This document shows positions 28,456 through 35,521 of a stretch of DNA of 36,430 nucleotides, in pieces. Every line of letters begins with the position of its first letter. Position 1 is the stretch's first letter. The notes under the pieces are model-generated. The model made no database searches, had not been told where the DNA came from, and saw nothing but the letters and a program-made list of their open reading frames with translations. Source of the stretch: Candidatus Saccharimonadota bacterium (GTDB lineage: Bacteria; Patescibacteriota; Saccharimonadia; Saccharimonadales; UBA10212); assembly GCA_025934715.1 (NCBI GenBank), contig JAICWR010000004.1, forward strand, positions 1 through 36,430, read 5' to 3'. Position numbers and translations under genes: made by a program.

Positions 28456-30249
28456 ATGGCAAGAATAGACGATGAGACGAAGCGGCGCCTGGCCCGTAAG
28501 ATGCGGCGCCGGCGCCGCAGCGCGGTTCAGCTCAGCCAGCAAGCGGATGAGCAAATAGAACGGTTGCTAATCAAACGCTTTGGCCGCCTAGCTTCGGTTA
28601 GGCGTTTCGTGGTGCTTTGGATCACTCTGCTTTTAGTGCTTATTCTGGCTGGCGTTCACCAGCTGCTCGGCCTGTCAAATTATTACCAGGATCTCCGGCC
28701 GGTGCCCGGCGGCCTATACACCGAGGGGGTCATAGGTAATTTCACTGACGCTAACCCGCTTTATGCCACGGGCGCGGCCGACACAGCGGTCAGCAGGCTG
28801 GTGTTTTCCGGACTATTTAAATACGATAACCATAATCGGCTTGTCGGAGATCTTGCCCAAGACTACAGCCTCATCGGTCCCCAGCAAACTCGTTACATCG
28901 TGCATCTTAGGCATGGCCTTAAGTGGCAAGACGGCAAGCCTCTGACAGCTAATGACGTCGTCTTCACTTACCAAACCATTCAGAATATCGAAGCGGAGTC
29001 GCCTCTGTACTCCAGCTGGAGCGGCATTAAGGTGACAGAACAAGACCCATACACTGTAGTTTTTGACTTGCCCAATTCACTCAGCGCTTTCCCGTACTCT
29101 TTGACTAACGGGATAATTCCGGCGCACCTGCTTAGTGATATCCAGCCGGCCGACCTGCGTAGCGCGCCGTTTAACACCCAACCGGTCGGTAGCGGACCAT
29201 TTGAATGGAAATTCATAGACGTCACTGGGGGTACCAGTACCGACCGTCAACAGCGAATCAGCCTGGCCGCCTTTAAGAATTATGCCGGTGGCCAGCCAAG
29301 GTTGGATGGTTTCAACCTAATCACTTATTCCGACGAACAGCATATGCTCTCGGCCTTTAGCTCTAAACAAATAGGCGCCATGAGCGGCCTTGACGACTTG
29401 CCCGACTCGCTTAAAAACGACAAGAGCGTCCAAACCTATGTGACGCCGCTCACCACCGCCGTGATGGTTTTTTTCAAAAACTCCGAACCGCCATTTAACG
29501 ACTTATCGGTCAGGCGAGCCCTGGTTCTAGCAGTGGACCGCAGTCAGCTTGACGGCCTGTTCGACAGGCCGGTGCAGCTGGTCGACAGCCCGCTGCTAAA
29601 GGACCAGCTCGGTTACAATCCAACGCTGACCGAACCGGCGTTTAATTTGACAGCAGCTAAACAAGTGCTGGCAGCCGACGGCTGGACGCCCGGCAATAAT
29701 GGCATGATGGTCAAAAAAGGCCAGCCGCTGACTTTCACTTTGACGGCACCGGACACCCCGGACTATACAAAGACGGCCCAGTTCCTGCAGGCGGAATGGC
29801 AGCAGCTAGGGGTCAAACTCCAAGTTAATTATTACGATAACGAAGACCTTCAAACTTCCGTGGTGGCCGACCACAGCTATCAGGCTCTGCTCGACGGCAT
29901 AAGTATCGGCGTTGATCCAGATGTGTATGCTTTTTGGGACAGTTCCCAGGCCTCAATAACTTCGGCTGGCCATCTGAACCTGAGCGAGTATAAATCAACT
30001 ATCGCCGACAGGGCCGTCGAGGCCGCCCGGACTCGCTCGGACGCCAAAGTCAGGTCAGTCAAATACACCCAGTTCCTGACCCAATGGCGAAATGACCTGC
30101 CAGCCCTGCCCCTATATCAGCCAAACTACCTATATATAACCCGTGGCCAGGTTTTCAACTATCAGCGGACAGCCGATAACTCCGCGGCCGACCGGTTTGA
30201 TAATGTGAACAATTGGATGGTCCGTCAAAAGCGGGTGACCGTGCAATAG
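28456..30249 (+). CDS. TM-anchored ABC transporter family-5 (peptide/oligopeptide) solute-binding protein
   Basis: IGNFTDANPLYATGAADTAVSRLVFSGLFKYD...LRHGLKWQDGKPLTANDVVFTYQTI; highly basic cytosolic N-terminus plus single TM instead of lipobox. Confidence 0.9.
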   Translation: MARIDDETKRRLARKMRRRRRSAVQLSQQADEQIERLLIKRFGRLASVRRFVVLWITLLLVLILAGVHQLLGLSNYYQDLRPVPGGLYTEGVIGNFTDANPLYATGAADTAVSRLVFSGLFKYDNHNRLVGDLAQDYSLIGPQQTRYIVHLRHGLKWQDGKPLTANDVVFTYQTIQNIEAESPLYSSWSGIKVTEQDPYTVVFDLPNSLSAFPYSLTNGIIPAHLLSDIQPADLRSAPFNTQPVGSGPFEWKFIDVTGGTSTDRQQRISLAAFKNYAGGQPRLDGFNLITYSDEQHMLSAFSSKQIGAMSGLDDLPDSLKNDKSVQTYVTPLTTAVMVFFKNSEPPFNDLSVRRALVLAVDRSQLDGLFDRPVQLVDSPLLKDQLGYNPTLTEPAFNLTAAKQVLAADGWTPGNNGMMVKKGQPLTFTLTAPDTPDYTKTAQFLQAEWQQLGVKLQVNYYDNEDLQTSVVADHSYQALLDGISIGVDPDVYAFWDSSQASITSAGHLNLSEYKSTIADRAVEAARTRSDAKVRSVKYTQFLTQWRNDLPALPLYQPNYLYITRGQVFNYQRTADNSAADRFDNVNNWMVRQKRVTVQ

Positions 30250-30258
30250 TCTGCGAAT

Positions 30259-30286
30259 AAAAAACTCCCTTTCAGGGGAGTTTTTT
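30259..30286. terminator. Bidirectional terminator hairpin between the solute-binding protein gene (+) and tRNA-Leu (-)
   Basis: AAAAAACTCCC-tttcag-GGGAGTTTTTT; T tract on either strand; right edge touches the encoded CCA of tRNA-Leu. Confidence 0.85.
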
Positions 30287-30370
30287 GGTGGGAAGAGAGG
30301 GACTCGAACCCTCAAGCCTTGTGGCAACGGATTTTAAGTCCGCAGCGTATACCAGTTCCGCCATCTTCCC
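30286..30370 (-). tRNA. tRNA-Leu(UAA), CCA encoded
   Basis: GGGAAGATGGCGGAACTGGTATACGCTGCGGACTTAAAATCCGTTGCCACAAGGCTTGAGGGTTCGAGTCCCTCTCTTCCCACCA; anticodon loop CTTAAAA, long variable arm, canonical GG D-loop and TTCGAGT T-loop. Confidence 0.95.
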
Positions 30371-30374
30371 GGGC

Positions 30375-30448
30375 TGGAGGCGCGTACGGGATTCGCACCC
30401 GTGTGAAAGGTTTTGCAGACCTACGCCTAACTCCTCGGCCAACGCGCC
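30375..30448 (-). tRNA. tRNA-Cys(GCA), CCA encoded
   Basis: GGCGCGTTGGCCGAGGAGTTAGGCGTAGGTCTGCAAAACCTTTCACACGGGTGCGAATCCCGTACGCGCCTCCA; anticodon loop CTGCAAA; 7 bp acceptor stem, U discriminator. Confidence 0.93.
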
Positions 30449-30585
30449 TCGATTGGCAAAACTGGAAAAATCGGAAGGTCAGTACAATTATACTAAATTC
30501 ACCTCTTATATATTGCTAAAATCGGTCAAAAACGGTATTGTTTAATCACTAAGCAAAATAAAGAGGTGGGTAGAAGGGGTAGCCA

Positions 30586-30726
30586 ATGAGCTGGGATTGG
30601 AGCTCACCTATTGCACTGGGCATTTTTTTGCTGATGTGCGGCGGCACCGTGGTCTTAATTGGCCTCGGCGCGTCACTTGCTGCCAGCAGCGCCCGCTGGA
30701 CCAGCGGTTCAAACCGACGCCGCTAA
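30586..30726 (+). CDS. Small membrane protein (46 aa), not in ORF track
   Basis: MSWDWSSPIALGIFLLMCGGTVVLIGLGASLAASSARWTSGSNRRR*; TM plus basic C-terminus; agaaggggt SD-like sequence upstream; followed by a palindromic terminator. Confidence 0.65.
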   Translation: MSWDWSSPIALGIFLLMCGGTVVLIGLGASLAASSARWTSGSNRRR

Positions 30727-30789
30727 TTTAACAGCACCAACAAAGTCGCTAATACTTTCTAAAATAAAAATCCGAATAAAAACTTCACA

Positions 30790-30819
30790 TAAAATTCCCA
30801 TCATATGATGGGAATTTTA
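30790..30819. terminator. Perfect 30 bp palindrome, probable bidirectional terminator
   Basis: TAAAATTCCCATCAT|ATGATGGGAATTTTA between convergent genes. Confidence 0.75.
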
Positions 30820-30839
30820 GTTCTTAAACGCTACTTGCT

Positions 30840-31382
30840 CTAGTAAGGGTAACCCGAACCGCTGGAAGAAGCCGGCTGGGTGGAACTGGAGCTAGGCTGG
30901 GAGGCCGCGGCCGAAGAGGGCATGGCCACAGAGAAATTCTGAACTCCGTTGCCAGTGACTTGGGTGCCGCTATCGCCAGTGAAGAAGTAAAGCGGATGTC
31001 CGTTGTAAACGTACTGGACCTGTCCGTTATCAGACCGGGTGAGGGTCGTGATTCCCGACGGCAGGCTTGCAGTGGAAGCTTTAGCCGTGTAGGCGGGCCA
31101 GTTCGAGAGGCACGAGCCGGTGCAGTTACTCTTATTTGTGCTGTCGCCGTTGAAGAAGTACAAAGGCTTGCCGCTAGGGTCGGTCAGGATCTTTCCCAGC
31201 TGGGGATCGGTTTTAGTTAGTACAATCGAATTGTTAGTGGCCGGTGTGTTAGCGGTTTGGGAAGTTGTCCCGGGCGAATTGTTCGTGGAAGGGCTGGAGG
31301 ACTTATGGAAAACGGCGAATAAAATCGCGGCGATCACCACCACGACGATTACGCCTATCACTCCCTTGATACTTCTACTCAT
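30840..31382 (-). CDS. TM-anchored COG4315/PF03640-like repeat protein
   Basis: N-terminal TM; ILTDPSGKPLYFFNGDSTNKSNCTGSCLSNWPAYTA and YVYNGHPLYFFTGDS repeats. Confidence 0.85.
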   Translation of the reverse strand: MSRSIKGVIGVIVVVVIAAILFAVFHKSSSPSTNNSPGTTSQTANTPATNNSIVLTKTDPQLGKILTDPSGKPLYFFNGDSTNKSNCTGSCLSNWPAYTAKASTASLPSGITTLTRSDNGQVQYVYNGHPLYFFTGDSGTQVTGNGVQNFSVAMPSSAAASQPSSSSTQPASSSGSGYPY

Positions 31383-31441
31383 TCCTATCTCCTAATTAGT
31401 TTATTGCACTAAATAATATTTTACTGAAAAAAACCTGAAAA

Positions 31442-32050
31442 TCAGTCAAACGAACCAGTCTTAACCTCGCCAGCCCTTTCGTAGTTAGCCAAAATAATTC
31501 CGCTGTGCAACGCTTTAGAATCCTGTAGCTTATAAGCGGCTGGGATTGTCCCAGTACCGAATAAGCGTTTTCCGTCCCCAAGTGTAATCGGGTAAATTCT
31601 TAATCGCAGCTCATCAATCAAGTCGTTTTTTAGCAGCGTCTGTATGAGCACACTACTGCCCCACACATGGAACACCGGGCCATCTTCTTTTTTTAAAGCC
31701 TTTAGCTTGGCTACTACATCACCGCTGATAAGCACTGACTCTTTCCAGCTAAGGCCCGGGTCTTTACTGGCCACAACGTATTTTGTGCATCTATTAAACG
31801 GGTCGCCCACCATGCCTTTTTGCTTGGGCCAATAAGTTTTCCAAAGATCATAAGTTTTTCTGCCCAACAGCAAGTCAAAAGGCACGCTTAGTTCTTTTTG
31901 AAGAATTGGCTCCATAGCTTTATCGGAAAACGGCGCGGTCCAGCCGCCATATTTAAAACCTTCCGCCTCATCTTCCTTTGATCCACCCGGAGCCTGCATG
32001 ACACCGTCCAGGGTAAGCATCATAAAAACAACTATCTTCCTCATACCCAT
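31442..32050 (-). CDS. Dihydrofolate reductase/RibD C-terminal domain family protein
   Basis: KIVVFMMLTLDGVMQAPGG, DLLLGRKTYD, VWGSSVLIQTLLKNDLIDELRLRIYPITLGDGKRLF. Confidence 0.9.
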   Translation of the reverse strand: MGMRKIVVFMMLTLDGVMQAPGGSKEDEAEGFKYGGWTAPFSDKAMEPILQKELSVPFDLLLGRKTYDLWKTYWPKQKGMVGDPFNRCTKYVVASKDPGLSWKESVLISGDVVAKLKALKKEDGPVFHVWGSSVLIQTLLKNDLIDELRLRIYPITLGDGKRLFGTGTIPAAYKLQDSKALHSGIILANYERAGEVKTGSFD

Positions 32051-32132
32051 ATCTTAGCAAAAAACACTAAGTTTCGTCAGACCTGTGACACTTTAATTTA
32101 CCTAGTATTTTTGATAGAATTTACCCTGTTAT

Positions 32133-32209
32133 GCGGGTGTAGCTCAGTTGTTTAGAGCGCTTCCTTGCCAAGGAAGAGGCCGTGAGTTAGAGTCTCATCA
32201 CCCGCACCA
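32133..32209 (+). tRNA. tRNA-Gly(GCC), CCA encoded
   Basis: GCGGGTGTAGCTCAGTTGTTTAGAGCGCTTCCTTGCCAAGGAAGAGGCCGTGAGTTAGAGTCTCATCACCCGCACCA; anticodon loop TTGCCAA. Confidence 0.93.
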
Positions 32210-32570
32210 TCCTTCGACAGGCTCAGGATTGGTGACTATGTATTATCTGTATATTCTTGAATGTGACGATGCCTTTTTATACGTTGGCATTACTAAAGAC
32301 GTGGAGAGAAGGCTCGCTCAGCATCGGAGCAAATATTCACCTCACACAAAGCGTTATAAGAAATTAGAATTAGTCCATACTGAAGAATTTGTGACCAGGG
32401 CAGATGCTGAGCATAGAGAAAGACAGCTCAAGGGGTGGTCAAGGGCCAAGAAAAAGGCATTAATCGAGCAAGATTTTGAAAAACTTACGTTTCTAAGCCA
32501 ATCTAGCCTGTCGAAGGATGGTGCCAAGAGTTTACCCTGAGCTTGCCGAAGGGTCTCATCACCCGCACCA
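32192..32570 (+). mobile_element. Candidate GIY-YIG insertion unit at the tRNA-Gly 3' end
   Basis: Direct repeat GTCTCATCACCCGCACCA at 32192-32209 and 32553-32570; inner 20 bp inverted repeat GCACCATCCTTCGACAGGCT (32204-32223) / AGCCTGTCGAAGGATGGTGC (32505-32524); GIY-YIG ORF between. Confidence 0.7.
32238..32540 (+). CDS. GIY-YIG nuclease family protein (UPF0213/YhbQ-like)
   Basis: MYYLYILECDDAFLYVGITKDVERRLAQHRSKYSPHTKRYKKLELVHTEEFVTRADAEHRERQLKGWSRAKKKALI; start at ATG 32238 (the track start lies inside tRNA-Gly). Confidence 0.9.
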   Translation: MYYLYILECDDAFLYVGITKDVERRLAQHRSKYSPHTKRYKKLELVHTEEFVTRADAEHRERQLKGWSRAKKKALIEQDFEKLTFLSQSSLSKDGAKSLP

Positions 32571-32655
32571 ATGAATCTTTGAATATCAGCACCAAATGCG
32601 GCTGGGGCAACCACACACGTCTTTTTTACCGGCTTGGTGTATGATTTAGGTACAC

Positions 32656-33753
32656 ATGCGTATCGGCATATTATCCGCTCAACTTAGCGAGCTGGATAAC
32701 AGGGAAAACAGGCGCTTTGCAAGAGAAATCCTGCTACTGGGCCACCGCGCCGTAATTATAAACTATCGTGATGCCGTTATCGTAACGACCAAAAATAAAC
32801 AAGTGCTGTATCAACCCAACCGGCAGGGAATATTAAGGCCGGTCAGGGTCCATGCCGTAATCCCACGTATTAACGAAGCTGACTCCAAGTCAATAAATCT
32901 CGGCACCTTGGCCCTTGAGTGTTTGATAGCCGGCGGAGCCTACTCAACGGCTTCGCCATCTGCAATCAGACTATCCAAAGATAAAACGCACAGCCTGCTT
33001 GCTATGTCTAGCGCCGGGATCACTACCCCAAGGACGGCCGCTATCTCCACCTCCGCAGACAAGGTGCTTGACCTTGAAAAAGTCCTTAAGGTGGTTGAAC
33101 CAACCGCTAACAGAAGATTAATCATCAAAACCAATATAGGCACAGGCGGCAAAGGTGTGATGCCGGCTAACTCCAGAGGCGAAGCCCGGGCGATAGTGGA
33201 GGGTTTTTTATCAAACTCAATACCGATACTTTTGCAACAGTTTATTGAGCCGACTAAAAAAGATCACTATATAGACTTTAGGATTTACGTAATAAATGGA
33301 AAATACGCCGGCACTATGATTCGCGAAGCTACTCGTCCCGGGGAAGTTCGGGCAAACATAGACCTGGGAGGCAAAGCAATCTTCTACCAGCCGACTCAAG
33401 AAGAAATAAAAATGGCCGAGGCGGCATGCGAAGCGGTGGGCTTAACGATTGCCGGCGTCGATATCATACCTTCTGGCAATAAGCGTTTTGTGATCGAAGT
33501 GAATAGCAGCCCTGGGTTCGCTTTTGAGGAAATCACCGGGACGAATTTAGTTAAAAGAATGGCGCGCCAGGCAATCGCTGGCGTTGATTTGGATCAGGTG
33601 TCAGCGCCAACCAAGATAAAAGAGGTGCTTAATACACCTGTGCCAATTCCTACCCCTAAAGTTATCAGAAAGGCCCGGCCCAAGATCAGCAAAGCCCTTT
33701 CGCCCGAGGCGATTAAACAAATCAGGATCAAAGTCAAATCAATCTCCGAGTAA
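32656..33753 (+). CDS. RimK-like ATP-grasp family protein
   Basis: RRLIIKTNIGTGGKGVMPA, ILLQQFIEPTKKDHYIDFRIYVINGKYAGTMIREA, GVDIIPSGNKRFVIEVNSSPGFAFEEITG. Confidence 0.9.
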   Translation: MRIGILSAQLSELDNRENRRFAREILLLGHRAVIINYRDAVIVTTKNKQVLYQPNRQGILRPVRVHAVIPRINEADSKSINLGTLALECLIAGGAYSTASPSAIRLSKDKTHSLLAMSSAGITTPRTAAISTSADKVLDLEKVLKVVEPTANRRLIIKTNIGTGGKGVMPANSRGEARAIVEGFLSNSIPILLQQFIEPTKKDHYIDFRIYVINGKYAGTMIREATRPGEVRANIDLGGKAIFYQPTQEEIKMAEAACEAVGLTIAGVDIIPSGNKRFVIEVNSSPGFAFEEITGTNLVKRMARQAIAGVDLDQVSAPTKIKEVLNTPVPIPTPKVIRKARPKISKALSPEAIKQIRIKVKSISE

Positions 33754-33774
33754 CGGCCCTAGGTGTTAACGTGC

Positions 33775-34263
33775 CTAGGCGTTGACGTGGAAGCTGAGTG
33801 TGGCCAGGGTGACTTGCTTGTTATGGCTGTTGTAGTACATGGTTGCGGTGCAGTCAGCCGAGCCGCCGGTCCAAGCGCCCGAGGTCAGCTTTAAGAAATC
33901 CTGATAGGCGAATGGGTTTCCACTGTAGAAAGATGCGTCAGCATGCAGCACTAACACCCCGTTTTGATAGCAGGCGGTTTTAACAGAAGGAGCTGAGGTG
34001 GCGCCAGAGGAAACGCTGTATGTGATCGTATCGTTATAGTTGGGCAGGCCATCATTATTAAGATCATCGGATAACACCAAACTAAGGGTGTTACCACCAC
34101 CACCATTTCCACCCTTATGGGGCGCGGCCAGGCTTACCCAAAGGGCAAAAGCTCCAACTAGGGCGAACACCAAAACGTACATCACAAAATCGCGGTGCGA
34201 GAACGTTGCCTTCTTTTTGACCGAATTAGATTTTCTTTTTGCCATTTTTCTTTTCCTAACCAT
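33775..34263 (-). CDS. Hypothetical TM-anchored extracytoplasmic protein
   Basis: Lys/Arg-rich N-terminus, TM FVMYVLVFALVGAFALWVSLA, then beta-rich domain with two Cys. Confidence 0.8.
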   Translation of the reverse strand: MVRKRKMAKRKSNSVKKKATFSHRDFVMYVLVFALVGAFALWVSLAAPHKGGNGGGGNTLSLVLSDDLNNDGLPNYNDTITYSVSSGATSAPSVKTACYQNGVLVLHADASFYSGNPFAYQDFLKLTSGAWTGGSADCTATMYYNSHNKQVTLATLSFHVNA

Positions 34264-34341
34264 ATTGTGGGCTTAAATTCTTATGATTGACTATATCTGT
34301 ATCCTTAACTATGTCAATGGGGCTGTGGATAAATAGGGAAT

Positions 34342-34370
34342 AAAAAGCGCGGGCCGGTCGAGCGGCCCGC
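34342..34370 (-). terminator. Terminator downstream of DUF1761-like gene
   Basis: GCGGGCCG-gtcgag-CGGCCCGC stem (plus-strand view); on the minus strand followed by GCTTTTTATT. Confidence 0.75.
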
Positions 34371-34436
34371 ACCACAATTTGTTTGTTTGGTTTTATTGTA
34401 AACTGTCCGCTTGTGGATTTTTGGTGTGATATTTAC

Positions 34437-34877
34437 TTAGGCCATCATGGCGCCGATAATCAGCCCCATCACAAAGAGCGTGACCAGCCGGTTGCCTAAG
34501 TTTATATAAAGTTTAGTTTTGGGTCGCGGATCAAACACGTCGTGCGCGACCAAAGCCGTGGCAGCAAACCCCACCCAGCTCAAAAAAGCCACGTCTAGAG
34601 CCGATGCCATCCAGCTGACACCCAGGTAACTATGTACGTACACAGTGAAAAGTGACATCACATAAGCTGTCAAAAACGAAACGATGAGCAAGATCGGCAT
34701 CACTTTAGCCCGGCCCCGCCTCATTTCCTTTTCAGTCACCCCTAGGGCTTCGCCCCAAGCCGGTCCAAACAGGAGCGGGCTGTACCAGATAATTCCGACA
34801 ACGATTGCCGACAGCCCGGCTAGTATCCACCCCCATACACTTACATGCGCGTATAAATGCGTGCTAAACGTATTCAT
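34437..34877 (-). CDS. DUF1761-like membrane protein
   Basis: SAIVVGIIWYSPLLFGPAWGEALGVTEKEMR, four hydrophobic segments. Confidence 0.85.
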   Translation of the reverse strand: MNTFSTHLYAHVSVWGWILAGLSAIVVGIIWYSPLLFGPAWGEALGVTEKEMRRGRAKVMPILLIVSFLTAYVMSLFTVYVHSYLGVSWMASALDVAFLSWVGFAATALVAHDVFDPRPKTKLYINLGNRLVTLFVMGLIIGAMMA

Positions 34878-34978
34878 TTTATTGCTCCCACATTACATGG
34901 TTGGATTATACGCCCGAAGCCTTAGCCGGACAATACGGCAAAAGCGGAGTATAATAAGGGTAGAGCCGAGGTGGCTTT

Positions 34979-35218
34979 ATGAACAACGGTGAATTTGAGC
35001 GGCGCGTCGAAAAGGTCCGGCAAACCAGGGAATTTGGCCGGCAGATCAGCCGGTTTCTTGGAGATTTGACGCTTAAGCTAGTGGCTTTGGGCCGCAGCAA
35101 GTCCGTGGAGCAAGACGTGTCAAAGATTGGCAATGAAGCCTTCCGCGAAAAATTCGGCTACGACCTACTCGATGAAGCCTTGCCGGATGTGGAAAAAACC
35201 GGCAAGAGCGATGAATAA
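34979..35218 (+). CDS. Small hypothetical cytosolic protein (79 aa)
   Basis: Charged helical ORF; TATAAT and gaggtgg upstream. Confidence 0.7.
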   Translation: MNNGEFERRVEKVRQTREFGRQISRFLGDLTLKLVALGRSKSVEQDVSKIGNEAFREKFGYDLLDEALPDVEKTGKSDE

Positions 35219-35236
35219 AGATTAGCCCAAACTAGT

Positions 35237-35269
35237 AATAAAATACTTGACTTGTTAAGTATTTTTATT
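35237..35269. terminator. Bidirectional terminator-like inverted repeat
   Basis: AATAAAATACTT-gacttgtt-AAGTATTTTTATT between convergent genes, overlapping the stop of the 59 aa minus-strand ORF. Confidence 0.6.
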
Positions 35270-35444
35270 CGTGCCTGGCTTTGAAGATGGTTTGGAAGGC
35301 GAAGTACATCACAGGGAGGCTTAGGATACCGGTTATGAACTGGGGCAAGCTGGTGGCTTCGCCCGGCTTAGCGATGTCGTGGAAGAACAAAAAATCCACG
35401 AACACGAATCCAATAATAATTGTTAAACTTAGTATTTTTTTCAT
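35265..35444 (-). CDS. Small membrane protein (59 aa), not in ORF track
   Basis: MKKILSLTIIIGFVFVDFLFFHDIAKPGEATSLPQFITGILSLPVMYFAFQTIFKARHE*; two hydrophobic segments. Confidence 0.75.
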   Translation of the reverse strand: MKKILSLTIIIGFVFVDFLFFHDIAKPGEATSLPQFITGILSLPVMYFAFQTIFKARHE

Positions 35445-35472
35445 TGAACGTATTTATTATATACCACTTATG

Positions 35473-35500
35473 AAAAAGAGCCCGAATTTTCGGGCTCTTT
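35473..35500 (-). terminator. Rho-independent terminator of 35522..35893
   Basis: AAAGAGCCCG-aatttt-CGGGCTCTTT. Confidence 0.85.
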
Positions 35501-35521
35501 CGCTGTTGTTTGGAGTAAAAC

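Noticed and set aside
32148-32237. Upstream extension of the GIY-YIG ORF into tRNA-Gly
   Set aside because: The first 30 codons are tRNA and inverted-repeat sequence; the family alignment starts at MYYLYIL (32238).
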